64,000 bases of DNA from RYN-124 sp033851845 (lineage in GTDB: Bacteria > Actinomycetota > Actinomycetes > Mycobacteriales > SCTD01): the NCBI GenBank assembly GCA_033851845.1, contig JAWWOH010000093.1, positions 26,593 to 90,592 of the forward strand, given 5' to 3'. The notes beneath the pieces are model-generated. The model was given only the letters and a program-made list of their open reading frames with translations. It was not told where the DNA came from and made no database searches. The position numbers and the translations under genes were made by a program. Of this stretch, positions 18,753 through 26,427 are shown in pieces (the stretch's first letter is position 1; each line of letters begins with the position of its first letter).

Positions 18753-19010
18753 TCAGCGACTCCGGCCGGGCAGCAGTCGGCCGAGCCGGCGCCGTCGCCA
18801 GTAGCGGTCGAGGGCCGGCGCGAAGCCCTCGCTGACGAAGGTCTCGACCTCTTCGGGTCGGGCGGAGTCGAGGAACCCCTCGAGCTGGTCGCTGACCGCG
18901 TCCTCGCGCAGCGGTCCCTCGACGCGCTCCATCCCGAGCATCAGGAACAGCAGCAGGACGGGGACGAGGAGCGCCAGGGGAAGAAGTGTCACGAGGTCAT
19001 CGTCCTCCAC
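18753..19010 (-). CDS. Small single-span membrane protein
   Basis: This is an 85-residue protein with one N-terminal hydrophobic helix (about residues 7-27, Leu/Val rich), then an acidic stretch and a basic Arg-rich C-terminus (RYWRRRRLGR). It corresponds in position to Rv3675, a small membrane protein beside crp. The first start is GTG at 19010, but a second GTG at 18992 has GGAGG ten bases upstream and may be the true start. No function can be assigned. Confidence 0.75.
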   Translation of the reverse strand: MEDDDLVTLLPLALLVPVLLLFLMLGMERVEGPLREDAVSDQLEGFLDSARPEEVETFVSEGFAPALDRYWRRRRLGRLLPGRSR

Positions 19011-19027
19011 CGCCCAAGGGGCTTACG

Positions 19028-19615
19028 TCAGGCAGAGACGACGCGGCGCTCGGGCTGAAGCGGCAGCGCTGTCAGGCAGAGGTCGGGCTGCTCCCGATAC
19101 CGGGCGATCAGCTCGCCGGTCGCATCCGCGATGCGGCGGTGGAGCGCCTGGCGGTACTCCGAGAGCTGCCGCTCGGCGACGGCGAGGTCGTGGTCGAGCT
19201 CCCGCTGTCCGGGCTCGTCGTCCTCGGAGACGCGTCGCTCCCAGAGCTCGGCGAGGTTGGGGAGCGGCGGGATGTCGTCTGCGGGTACGACCGAGATAAG
19301 GGCAGTGCGGCTGCTCGCGACGCGGTGGTCGCTCAGCACGGGGCGCAGGTGCTCGCCGTCGGCGGCGCCGAGTGTCCCGGCGCGCAGCACGTCGAGGCGC
19401 GCCTGGATGATCCGGCGCCAGTACGACACCTGGTCCTCTTCGGACGTCAGCGTCCGGCGGTACGTACGCAGGTCGTCCAGCGAGAGGTGGGCGAACTCGG
19501 CCGACCGCTCGGGGACGGGCCGGGTGCCGCTGCGGCGGCCACCCTCACGCGCGGGTGGGACCGCCGTGGGGGCAGGCAGGGACGCCACCGGTGCGAGCGG
19601 TGCCGACGTCTCCAT
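19028..19615 (-). CDS. rsiG: RsiG: c-di-GMP-binding anti-sigma factor for WhiG
   Basis: The product is 195 residues. It carries the RsiG ligand motif E(X)3S(X)2R(X)3Q(X)3D exactly at E60-S64-R67-Q71-D75 in a predicted helix. A second, antiparallel helix carries E148-S152-R155 but has His159 in place of Gln and Ala163 in place of Asp (Asp164 follows). In Streptomyces RsiG binds c-di-GMP through two such motifs and holds the sporulation sigma WhiG. The ATG at 19615 has AGGGGAGGG just upstream. It is divergent from nth. Proteins of this family are often labelled aerial mycelium formation protein. WhiG itself is not in the window. Confidence 0.9.
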   Translation of the reverse strand: METSAPLAPVASLPAPTAVPPAREGGRRSGTRPVPERSAEFAHLSLDDLRTYRRTLTSEEDQVSYWRRIIQARLDVLRAGTLGAADGEHLRPVLSDHRVASSRTALISVVPADDIPPLPNLAELWERRVSEDDEPGQRELDHDLAVAERQLSEYRQALHRRIADATGELIARYREQPDLCLTALPLQPERRVVSA

Positions 19616-19732
19616 GTGCCCTCCCCTGTCGTCACTGTCTGTGACCACACAAAGGGGGTCGTCACGACTTCGCGGTTCCTTGAGCGCGATCACCCGACCA
19701 GCCGATTCGGCACCCCGCCTACGCTCGCGAAC

Positions 19733-20452
19733 GTGGCGGCGGTGCGGCAGGAGAGCCGGGTGGGACTGGTGCGCCGCGCCCGCCGGATCAACCGCGAGCT
19801 GGCGGCTCTCTACCCCGACGCGCACTGCGAGCTCGACTTCACGACGCCGCTCGAGCTCGCCGTCGCGACCATCCTGTCGGCGCAGTGCACGGACAAGCGG
19901 GTCAACGAGGTCACACCCGCGCTGTTTCGGCGATACCGGACAGCTGCCGACTACGCCGGCGCCGACCGCGGCGAGCTCGAGGCGCTCATCAAGCCCACCG
20001 GCTTCTTCCGCAACAAGACGACGTCCCTGATCGGACTGGGAGCCGCCCTCGCCGAGCGATACGACGGGGAGGTCCCGAAGCGCCTGACCGACCTCGTCAC
20101 GCTGCCCGGCATCGGGCGCAAGACCGCGAACGTCATCCTGGGCAACGCCTTCGGCGTAGCAGGCATCACTGTCGACACGCACTTCGGCCGGTTGGCGCGC
20201 CGCTTCGGCTGGACGGACGAAGGCGACCCCGTCAAGGTCGAGGCGACCGTCGGGGAGCTCATCCCGAAGCCAGAGTGGACGATGCTCAGCCACCGGTTGA
20301 TCTTCCACGGAAGGCGCGTCTGCCACGCGCGCAAGCCGGCGTGCGGTGCCTGTGGCATCGCCGGTCTTTGCCCGTCGTACGGCATCGGACCAACCGAGCC
20401 CGACGTCGCCGCGAAGCTCGTCAAGACGCCTGAGCAGGTGGCGGTGTCGTGA
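19733..20452 (+). CDS. nth: Endonuclease III
   Basis: This base-excision repair glycosylase/AP lyase for oxidised pyrimidines is 239 residues. It shows the helix-hairpin-helix LPGIGRKTANVILGNAFG with the catalytic lysine, the catalytic aspartate in VDTHFGRLARR, and the 4Fe-4S cluster cysteines spaced C-x6-C-x2-C-x5-C near the C-terminus (VCHARKPACGACGIAGLC). I chose the GTG at 19733; other in-frame GTGs follow closely, so the N-terminus is uncertain by a few residues. The stop overlaps the next gene by GTGA. Confidence 0.95.
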   Translation: MAAVRQESRVGLVRRARRINRELAALYPDAHCELDFTTPLELAVATILSAQCTDKRVNEVTPALFRRYRTAADYAGADRGELEALIKPTGFFRNKTTSLIGLGAALAERYDGEVPKRLTDLVTLPGIGRKTANVILGNAFGVAGITVDTHFGRLARRFGWTDEGDPVKVEATVGELIPKPEWTMLSHRLIFHGRRVCHARKPACGACGIAGLCPSYGIGPTEPDVAAKLVKTPEQVAVS

Positions 20453-21027
20453 CCCGACGACAGGTCGTGGCGTTCGTCGTCGTGCTCGGGCTCATCGCTA
20501 TCGCCCTGGTGGTCAAGTCCCGCGGTGGCGACCGCACAGCGACGGCCGTCGACCTGGCACCGCTGCGGAAGGCAGCCGCGCTGGCCCCCTGCCCTGCGGG
20601 GCTGGGGCCCGAGCTGCCGGCTGTGACGTTGCCCTGTCTCGGCGGCGGGAAGGCGGTGGCGCTGCGCGGTGCTGCACCTGGTGTGCCGACCCTCGTCAAC
20701 GTGTGGGGCAGCTGGTGCGGCCCCTGCGTCGCCGAGGTGCCCGAGCTCGTCGCTTTCACGAACAAGGCGGCTGGACGGGTGGCCGTCGTGGGTGTCGACA
20801 CCGAGGATGACCCACGTGATGCGCTGACGTTTGCTGCGCAGCACGGCATGCACTACGCGAGCGTCGTCGACGACGACAAGCACGTGCTGCGCACGGTCGC
20901 GTCGGGCCCCCCGGTGACGCTCTTCCTCGACGCCGCCGGTCACGTCACCTATCGCAAACGCGGCCAGTTCCACTCGCTCGCCGAGATCGAGCAGCTCGTG
21001 GCGACACACCTCGGAGTGAGGCTGTGA
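20449..21027 (+). CDS. TlpA/ResA-like membrane-anchored thioredoxin
   Basis: The product is 192 residues: an N-terminal signal-anchor helix (about 5-22) and an extracytoplasmic thioredoxin domain with active site WCGPC (VWGSWCGPCVAEVP) and cis-proline region SGPPVTLFLD. Two extra cysteines (APCPAG and LPCLGG) lie before the active site. It corresponds to Rv3673c. The likely role is reducing disulfides outside the membrane, for example in cytochrome c maturation or protein folding. It is coupled to nth upstream and the Nudix gene downstream by GTGA overlaps. Confidence 0.92.
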   Translation: MTRRQVVAFVVVLGLIAIALVVKSRGGDRTATAVDLAPLRKAAALAPCPAGLGPELPAVTLPCLGGGKAVALRGAAPGVPTLVNVWGSWCGPCVAEVPELVAFTNKAAGRVAVVGVDTEDDPRDALTFAAQHGMHYASVVDDDKHVLRTVASGPPVTLFLDAAGHVTYRKRGQFHSLAEIEQLVATHLGVRL

Positions 21028-21695
21028 GCAGCCGGCCGGACTGGCTCGGCACCCTCGTCGACGCACTTCCGACGGTGCAGCCCGAGCAGCTGAGCCGGTT
21101 CCTGCCACCGCGGGAAGGCGGCCGGCACTCTGCGGTGCTGGTGCTGTTCGGCGAGGGGCCGAACGGGCCGGACCTGCTGTTCATCGAGCGCGCCGCGACG
21201 CTTCGCTCGCACGCCGGTCAGCCGGCCTTCCCCGGCGGTGCGCAGGACGAGGCGGACGACGGCCCGGTTGCCGCGGCGCTGCGGGAGGCAACGGAGGAGG
21301 TCGGTCTCGAGCCCGACGGCGTCGACGTGATCGGCACGCTGCCGGACCTGTGGCTCCCACCCTCGGGCTTCATCGTCACCCCGGTTGTCGCCTGGTGGCG
21401 TGAGCCGCACGACGTCGGCGTGGTGGACCGGGCCGAGGTGGCCGCAGTCGCGCGGGTGCCGATCGCGGAGCTGGCCGACGCCGCGAACCGGCTCTGCGTC
21501 ACGCACCCGAGCGGCTGGATCGGACCGGCCTTCGACGTGCGCGACATGCTCATCTGGGGCTTCACGGCAGGACTCACCGACCGGCTGCTCGCCCTCGGCG
21601 GCTGGGAGCAGCCGTGGGACCGCAGCCGCACTCGGGAGCTCGATCCCGAGACCGCCGCACTGGCGATGCGCACCGCGTCGCGTCCGACGCGGTGA
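21024..21695 (+). CDS. Nudix hydrolase, CoA pyrophosphatase type
   Basis: The product is 223 residues. The segment LRSHAGQPAFPGGAQD followed by REATEEVGL combines a UPF0035-type CoA-binding motif with the Nudix box, typical of NudL-like coenzyme A diphosphatases. It corresponds to Rv3672c, upstream of the acid-resistance protease gene marP. The GTG start overlaps the preceding stop. CoA cleavage is the expected activity from the family and has not been shown here. Confidence 0.92.
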   Translation: MSSRPDWLGTLVDALPTVQPEQLSRFLPPREGGRHSAVLVLFGEGPNGPDLLFIERAATLRSHAGQPAFPGGAQDEADDGPVAAALREATEEVGLEPDGVDVIGTLPDLWLPPSGFIVTPVVAWWREPHDVGVVDRAEVAAVARVPIAELADAANRLCVTHPSGWIGPAFDVRDMLIWGFTAGLTDRLLALGGWEQPWDRSRTRELDPETAALAMRTASRPTR

Positions 21696-21723
21696 GGGAC
21701 CGGTGCGCCGCTAGGGTCTGAGG

Positions 21724-22911
21724 GTGCGCGGCGACCTGCTCGACATCATCCTGCTGGTCGCGTCGCTTCTGTTCGCGGTCTCGGGCTACCGGCAGGGCTT
21801 CGTCGTCGGCGTCCTGTCGTTCGTCGGGTTCCTCGGCGGCGGCGTCCTGGGCGCGAAGATCGCCCCTGAGATCGCCCGCAGCGGGCCCCTGGACAGCTTC
21901 CCGGAGGCGTTCGTCGGGCTCGCCGTCGTCTTCCTGGCAGCCAGCGTGGGGCAGGTGCTGGCAACGGTCGCCGGCGCGGCCCTGCGCAACCGGTTGACGT
22001 TCAAACCGGCGCGGCAGGCCGATGCCGTCGCGGGTGCGGCCGTGAGCGTCATCAGTCTGCTTCTGGTCGCCTGGCTCGTGGGTACGGCGCTCGCCTCGTC
22101 GCCCTTCCCGCGGGTCGCCGCGCAGGTCCGCCGGTCCTACGTCCTCGCGACCGTCGACGGTCTCGTGCCGGAGAACGGCAAGTCGTTCTTCGCCTCCTTC
22201 CGGCGGCTCATCAACGACCGCGGCTTCCCTGACGTCATCGGTCCGTTCTCCTCGAGCCACGCCCCCGACGTACCTGCCCCTGACGCCCGCCTCGCAGCGA
22301 GTCCGGTCGTGCAGCGGGCCCGCCAGCAGATCCTGAAGATCACCGGCGAGGCGCCGTCCTGCGGTCGCCGGATCGAGGGCACCGGCTTCGTCTACGCCGC
22401 CGACCGGGTGATGACGAACGCGCACGTGGTCGCCGGCGTGCGACGACCCAAGGTCGAGATCGGGAAGGGACGCACGCTCGACGCGCGGGTCGTGCTGTTC
22501 GACTCCGCCCGCGACGTCGCTGTCCTCGTCGTCCCGGGGCTCGGCCGGCCGGCGTTGACGTTCGGTCCGCAAGCCAAGTCCGGTGCCGACGCGATCGTCG
22601 TCGGCTACCCGCAGGACGGTCCGTTCACGCCTGTGCCCGCGCGTGTTGCCGCGGTGCAGAAGGCGCGTGGGCCGGACATCTACCAGAGCCGGACGGTGAC
22701 GCGGGAGATCTACGCGCTGCGGGCCCGCGTGCTGCCGGGCAACTCCGGCGGGCCGCTGCTCGCACCGGACGGCTCGGTCTACGGCGTCGTCTTCGCCGCA
22801 GCTGCCGACGATCCCCGCACCGGCTACGCGCTGACGGCGCGGGAGGTGGCCTCCGACGCGCAGCGGGGGGCGACCGCGACCGAGCAGGTCAGCACGCACG
22901 GGTGCGACTGA
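21724..22911 (+). CDS. marP: MarP-type membrane serine protease
   Basis: The product is 395 residues: an N-terminal CvpA-like region with four membrane helices (about 4-125), a linker, and an extracytoplasmic trypsin-like domain with H234 (TNAHVVAG), D264 (SARDVAVL) and S341 (PGNSGGPL). Cysteines C213 and C394 sit where M. tuberculosis MarP has its activity-controlling disulfide. MarP maintains cytoplasmic pH in acid and processes a peptidoglycan hydrolase in mycobacteria. The GTG start lies 28 bases after the Nudix stop. Confidence 0.94.
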   Translation: MRGDLLDIILLVASLLFAVSGYRQGFVVGVLSFVGFLGGGVLGAKIAPEIARSGPLDSFPEAFVGLAVVFLAASVGQVLATVAGAALRNRLTFKPARQADAVAGAAVSVISLLLVAWLVGTALASSPFPRVAAQVRRSYVLATVDGLVPENGKSFFASFRRLINDRGFPDVIGPFSSSHAPDVPAPDARLAASPVVQRARQQILKITGEAPSCGRRIEGTGFVYAADRVMTNAHVVAGVRRPKVEIGKGRTLDARVVLFDSARDVAVLVVPGLGRPALTFGPQAKSGADAIVVGYPQDGPFTPVPARVAAVQKARGPDIYQSRTVTREIYALRARVLPGNSGGPLLAPDGSVYGVVFAAAADDPRTGYALTAREVASDAQRGATATEQVSTHGCD

Positions 22912-22964
22912 CGAACGTTCCCGTCGGGTCCGTGGGCCTCGTCACAGCTCGAGCGCTCGACCAG

Positions 22965-22993
22965 TGCTTGCACGTTGCTTACTCTTGCAAGCA
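22965..22993. repeat. Inverted repeat, possible operator
   Basis: TGCTTGCA (22965-22972) and TGCAAGCA (22986-22993) form an 8-bp perfect inverted repeat separated by 13 bases in the 119-base gap between marP and the next gene. The spacing and position, 38 bases before the next start, fit a dimeric regulator site. Confidence 0.35.
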
Positions 22994-23030
22994 GTCGGAC
23001 CTGTCCCACGCCGACGGAAGGAGGCCGACC

Positions 23031-23492
23031 ATGCGGCCACCAGCGCCTGGGTCAGCCCGCATCCGGCTCGACCGACGGATCGCGGCCGACCCCACCAGCA
23101 CCGCCCTGCTGCTCGCCGGACCGGCCGCCCTCGACCTCTGGCCGGGTGTCCGCCGCGTCGGGACGGTCGACGGCCGCGTGCTCGTCGAGGCCGACGTCGC
23201 GGCGCTGCACCGGTCCACGGCCGCGACGGTGCGCATTGAGCCGCCGCGTCGTACGCCGACGTCATTCGTCACCCGCTTCGACTGGGTCGGTCCGTCGCTG
23301 CCGCGTACCAGCGGCGAGCTGACGCTGACCTACACCGCCGGCGAGGACGGGCCGTCGACCGCTGCGCGGTTGGTGCTCGACAGCGACGACCTCAGCGGGA
23401 ACGCGCTCTCGCAGCGCACATTGCAGGCCTTGGCGGACGGCTTCCTGGACAACCTGCGCCGGCTGGCGGAGTCGCGGGCTCACGCGGCTTAG
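23031..23492 (+). CDS. SRPBCC-like protein of unknown function
   Basis: The product is 153 residues. I chose the ATG at 23031 because GGAAGGAGG lies a few bases upstream. The pattern of long beta strands (ATVRIEPP, SFVTRFDWVG, GELTLTYTAGEDG, TAARLVLD) ending in a long C-terminal helix (SQRTLQALADGFLDNLRRLAE) resembles the SRPBCC/START-like ligand-binding fold. No catalytic residues can be named. Its stop overlaps the end of the converging DUF309 gene by four bases. Confidence 0.75.
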   Translation: MRPPAPGSARIRLDRRIAADPTSTALLLAGPAALDLWPGVRRVGTVDGRVLVEADVAALHRSTAATVRIEPPRRTPTSFVTRFDWVGPSLPRTSGELTLTYTAGEDGPSTAARLVLDSDDLSGNALSQRTLQALADGFLDNLRRLAESRAHAA

Positions 23493-23896
23493 ATCTCGAG
23501 CCGGCCCAGGTCGTCACCCGTCTCGACCTGATCCGCCAGCCGCAGGGCGTCCGACACCAGCCGCGGCACGTCCACGCCGTAGGCGGGTCGGCGTCCCGTC
23601 AGCCGGCCGGCGCCGCGACGCAGCAGCCGGGCCGCACCCACGCGGTTCCCGCGTTGCACGTGCGTCAGCCCGACGCAGAGCTGCGCGAGGCCCTGCCAGA
23701 GGGCTCGCTCATCGGACCCGGCTGCCTTCCATGACGCCTCGAACACCTCGTGCGCACCGAACGCGCGCCCCTCGGCGAGCAGTCGCCGGGCTTCGGCAAC
23801 GGCGTCGTACGGCGGCAGCGGGCGCTCGGGCACTGGATCGACCGCCTCGGGCGACCCGGCAGGCACCGGGCGACCCAGTGCGTCACGCGCGCGCAT
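23489..23896 (-). CDS. DUF309 family protein
   Basis: The product is 135 residues from ATG 23896. The motif GAHEVFEASWKAAG followed by LWQGLAQLCVGLTHVQRGN is the DUF309 signature (helical, HxxxE and W conserved; function unknown). The start lies inside the last 14 bases of the epoxide hydrolase gene, so the two are probably co-translated. Confidence 0.85.
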   Translation of the reverse strand: MRARDALGRPVPAGSPEAVDPVPERPLPPYDAVAEARRLLAEGRAFGAHEVFEASWKAAGSDERALWQGLAQLCVGLTHVQRGNRVGAARLLRRGAGRLTGRRPAYGVDVPRLVSDALRLADQVETGDDLGRLEI

Positions 23897-24791
23897 GCTG
23901 GAGTAGCAGATCGGTGACCGCGTCGGGGGCCTCCTCGTGGGCGAAGTGCCCGGCACCAGCCACGACGTGCAGCTGGTAGCCCGCGGGTGCGTATGCCTCG
24001 GAACCCTGCACGGTCGACAGCAGCGTGCAGCGGTCGAGTGCGCCGTGTACCTGGAGCACCGGCGTTCGCACCCCGCGCGCCATCAGCCGCACGAAGCGGA
24101 TGCCGCTCGGCCTGGTCTGCGCCCGGGCGGCCCAGCGGTACCACTCCAGCGCGCAGTGCGCCGTACCGGGAATCTGGATGGCGGTCCGGCAGCGACGTGC
24201 GGTCTCGTCGTCGGGAAACCCCGGGCCGGCCCACCGGCGCATCAGGGTTTCGACGTACGCCGCGTCGTCGCGTACCAGCCGCGCCTCGGGGGCGCGTGGC
24301 AGCTGGAAGAAGGCGGCGTACGACGACGCCTTGATCTGCGCCGGGTCACGCGTCAGCGCCTCGCGCATCCGCACCGGATGGGGCATGCCGATGACGGCGA
24401 GCGATCGCACGATCGACGGGTGCAGGGTGGCTACGGCCCAGCCGAGCAGGCCGCCCCAGTCGTGACCAACGAGATGCGCATCGGGTGCGCCGAGCGCGCG
24501 GATCATCGCGGCGACGTCGGACGACAGCGTGTAGGCGTCGTACCCGCGAGGTGGCTTGTCCGATGCGCCGTAACCGCGCAGGTCGGGTGCGACGACGCGC
24601 ATCCCGGCATCGCCGAGCGCGACGAGCTGGTGCCGCCACGACCACCAGAACTCCGGGAAGCCGTGCAGCAGAAGCACGAGCGGACCACTTGCGGGCCCGC
24701 ACTCCGCGAGGTGGAACCGCGCGCCGTTCGCCGTGACCACGCGATGCGCCCAGGGGCCGTCGAGAAGGACGACGGATTCCTCGGGCGGCAT
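23883..24791 (-). CDS. ephE: Alpha/beta-hydrolase, epoxide hydrolase (EphE-like)
   Basis: The product is 302 residues from ATG 24791. Motifs: HGFPEFWWSWRHQ (oxyanion HGxP), nucleophile GHDWGG (Asp), cap-domain tyrosines, and the C-terminal histidine in GAGHFAHEEAP. Asp as nucleophile plus HGFP indicates an epoxide hydrolase or related dehalogenase rather than an esterase. Rv3670 (ephE) occupies the same place next to marP in M. tuberculosis. The natural substrate is unknown. It is cytoplasmic with no signal peptide. Confidence 0.9.
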   Translation of the reverse strand: MPPEESVVLLDGPWAHRVVTANGARFHLAECGPASGPLVLLLHGFPEFWWSWRHQLVALGDAGMRVVAPDLRGYGASDKPPRGYDAYTLSSDVAAMIRALGAPDAHLVGHDWGGLLGWAVATLHPSIVRSLAVIGMPHPVRMREALTRDPAQIKASSYAAFFQLPRAPEARLVRDDAAYVETLMRRWAGPGFPDDETARRCRTAIQIPGTAHCALEWYRWAARAQTRPSGIRFVRLMARGVRTPVLQVHGALDRCTLLSTVQGSEAYAPAGYQLHVVAGAGHFAHEEAPDAVTDLLLQHARA

Positions 24792-24820
24792 GCGCTCGAG
24801 GCTTTCACGCCCTCCGGCGG

Positions 24821-25249
24821 CTAGGCGCGCCGCGTCGGGGTGACCGTCGGGTGCTTGGCCCAGGCGGCGTCGTCCTTGAGAGTCTCGATCGTCTTCTCGG
24901 GCGGGCCCATCTTCGACAAGCTCTTCTTGCCGGTGAGCGCGAGGATGCCCGCGCCGATGAGGTAGAGCGCGCCGACGGCGAAGAACGAGCAGCCGAGGGG
25001 TACGCCCAGCCACTCGATGCCGTATGCCGCGGAGATGCTCACGAACAGCAGCCCGAACAGCGCCGCGATGCCGGCGCCGCCGAACATCCCCGCCCCCTTG
25101 CCGGCCGCCACCACGTCTCGCTTGATCTCGACCTTGGCGAGCTCGACCTCCTGACGCATGAGCGAGGACAGGTCACGCGTCGCGGTCGCGACGAGCTCAC
25201 CCAGACTCGCGTCGGGGGACTTCGTGGCGTGGTCGTCGGTCGCTGTCAC
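24821..25249 (-). CDS. Phage holin-family membrane protein
   Basis: The product is 142 residues. It has an N-terminal amphipathic helix (LGELVATATRDLSSLMRQEVE), then two membrane helices (about 54-78 and 82-106) and a basic tail. It matches the actinobacterial superfamily III holin-like family (Phage_holin_3_6); most chromosomal members are not phage lysis proteins. Rv3669 is the positional counterpart. It probably belongs with the downstream hydrolase in one transcript. Confidence 0.88.
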   Translation of the reverse strand: MTATDDHATKSPDASLGELVATATRDLSSLMRQEVELAKVEIKRDVVAAGKGAGMFGGAGIAALFGLLFVSISAAYGIEWLGVPLGCSFFAVGALYLIGAGILALTGKKSLSKMGPPEKTIETLKDDAAWAKHPTVTPTRRA

Positions 25250-25311
25250 TGCTGGTCTCCTCGGGTGTTGCGTGGCGCGTCGATCATCGGCCTACCCGAC
25301 CCGATGTCCGG

Positions 25312-26427
25312 TCACTCCTCTCGCAACGGCAGGCGCAGCCGCCGGACAGCGGTCGGGACCAGACCGCCCTGGACGACCACGGAGAACACGACGACCACGA
25401 CGACGATGCCGTACAGCCGGGCGGCCTGATCGACCTGCTCGGCGAGCAGGAAGCTCCCGAGCAGGACGGGCACGGCGCCCTTCAACCCGGCGAGCAGCAC
25501 GAAAGCGCGCTCGTTGTGCGCAAGCCTGACCGGCAGCAGGCACAGCCCGACGACGATCGGGCGTACGACGACGGCGAGCAGCGCGCCCAGGGCGAGGCCG
25601 GGCAGCCAGACGTCGGCGTGACCGAGCACGCCGAGGTCGACCGTCAGACCGAGGGCGACGAACGCGACGATCTCGCCGAGGCTCGCCAGCGAGGAATGGA
25701 AGGATCGGATCTGCCGCTCGTGCGGCCACGGTCCGTCTCCCACCATGATCCCGGCAACGAACACGGTGAGGAAGCCCGAGCCGTGTGCGATCGCGGCGAG
25801 CGCGAACAGCCCAAGGGCAGCGAGCAGCGTAGGCAGCGCGCCGAGCGGCGCGGGCAGTCGTACGGGGTGAAGCAACCGACGAAGGCCGAGTCCGCCCAGA
25901 AGTCCGGCGGCTGCACCGACCGTCATCTGCACGAGGAACGTGCCCGCGATGTCGAACCCGGCCGAGCCGGTCAGCGCACCGGCCGCGAGCAGGCTGACCA
26001 TCAGCGCGATGCCGACGGGGTCGTTGGCTCCGGACTCGCCTTCGAGGATCGTGCGACTTCGGCCGACCAGCTCGCGCTTGCCGAGGACGGCGAAGACGAC
26101 CGCGGGATCGGTCGGTGCCAGCGCCGTACCGAGCAGGACGGAGAGGTACCAGTCGAGTCCGACGATCACGTGTGCGAGCGCGGCGAGCGCTGCTGTCGTC
26201 ACGAACGTGCCGACGATGCCCACGAAGGCGATGGCGCCGGCCGCTTCACGGAACCGTCGTACTCCGATCTGCATGCCGCCGTCGAACAGGATGACGGCCA
26301 GGGCGAGCGACACCACCGGCCCGACGACGGCGGCCGAGGGTCCTTGTGAACCCGGCGTCAGCTGTTCGAGCAGAGCCGCCGCCGCGAACACGAGCGCCGG
26401 CCGCGGTATCGGCTGCCCGGCCGTCAC
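25312..26427 (-). CDS. CPA-family cation/proton antiporter, short N-terminus
   Basis: The product is 371 residues with about 11 membrane helices. The conserved core includes ILFDGGM, LAPTDPAVVFAVLGK and the ion-binding GESGANDPVGIAL, and later LKGAVPVLLGS. Compared with NhaP-type antiporters (about 390 or more residues) the first helix is missing: the protein opens directly with TAGQPIPRPALVFA. The GTG overlaps the acs stop (GTGA), and no hydrophobic segment precedes it in frame. Either the family branch is naturally short or the first helix was lost. The transported ion is Na+ or K+ and cannot be told. Confidence 0.88.
   Translation of the reverse strand: MTAGQPIPRPALVFAAAALLEQLTPGSQGPSAAVVGPVVSLALAVILFDGGMQIGVRRFREAAGAIAFVGIVGTFVTTAALAALAHVIVGLDWYLSVLLGTALAPTDPAVVFAVLGKRELVGRSRTILEGESGANDPVGIALMVSLLAAGALTGSAGFDIAGTFLVQMTVGAAAGLLGGLGLRRLLHPVRLPAPLGALPTLLAALGLFALAAIAHGSGFLTVFVAGIMVGDGPWPHERQIRSFHSSLASLGEIVAFVALGLTVDLGVLGHADVWLPGLALGALLAVVVRPIVVGLCLLPVRLAHNERAFVLLAGLKGAVPVLLGSFLLAEQVDQAARLYGIVVVVVVFSVVVQGGLVPTAVRRLRLPLREE

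Noticed and set aside
19635..19660. Possible Crp site (TGTGTGGTCACA on the minus strand) upstream of rsiG
   Set aside because: The half-sites are too close; Crp needs TGTGA-N6-TCACA, so the spacing is four bases short.
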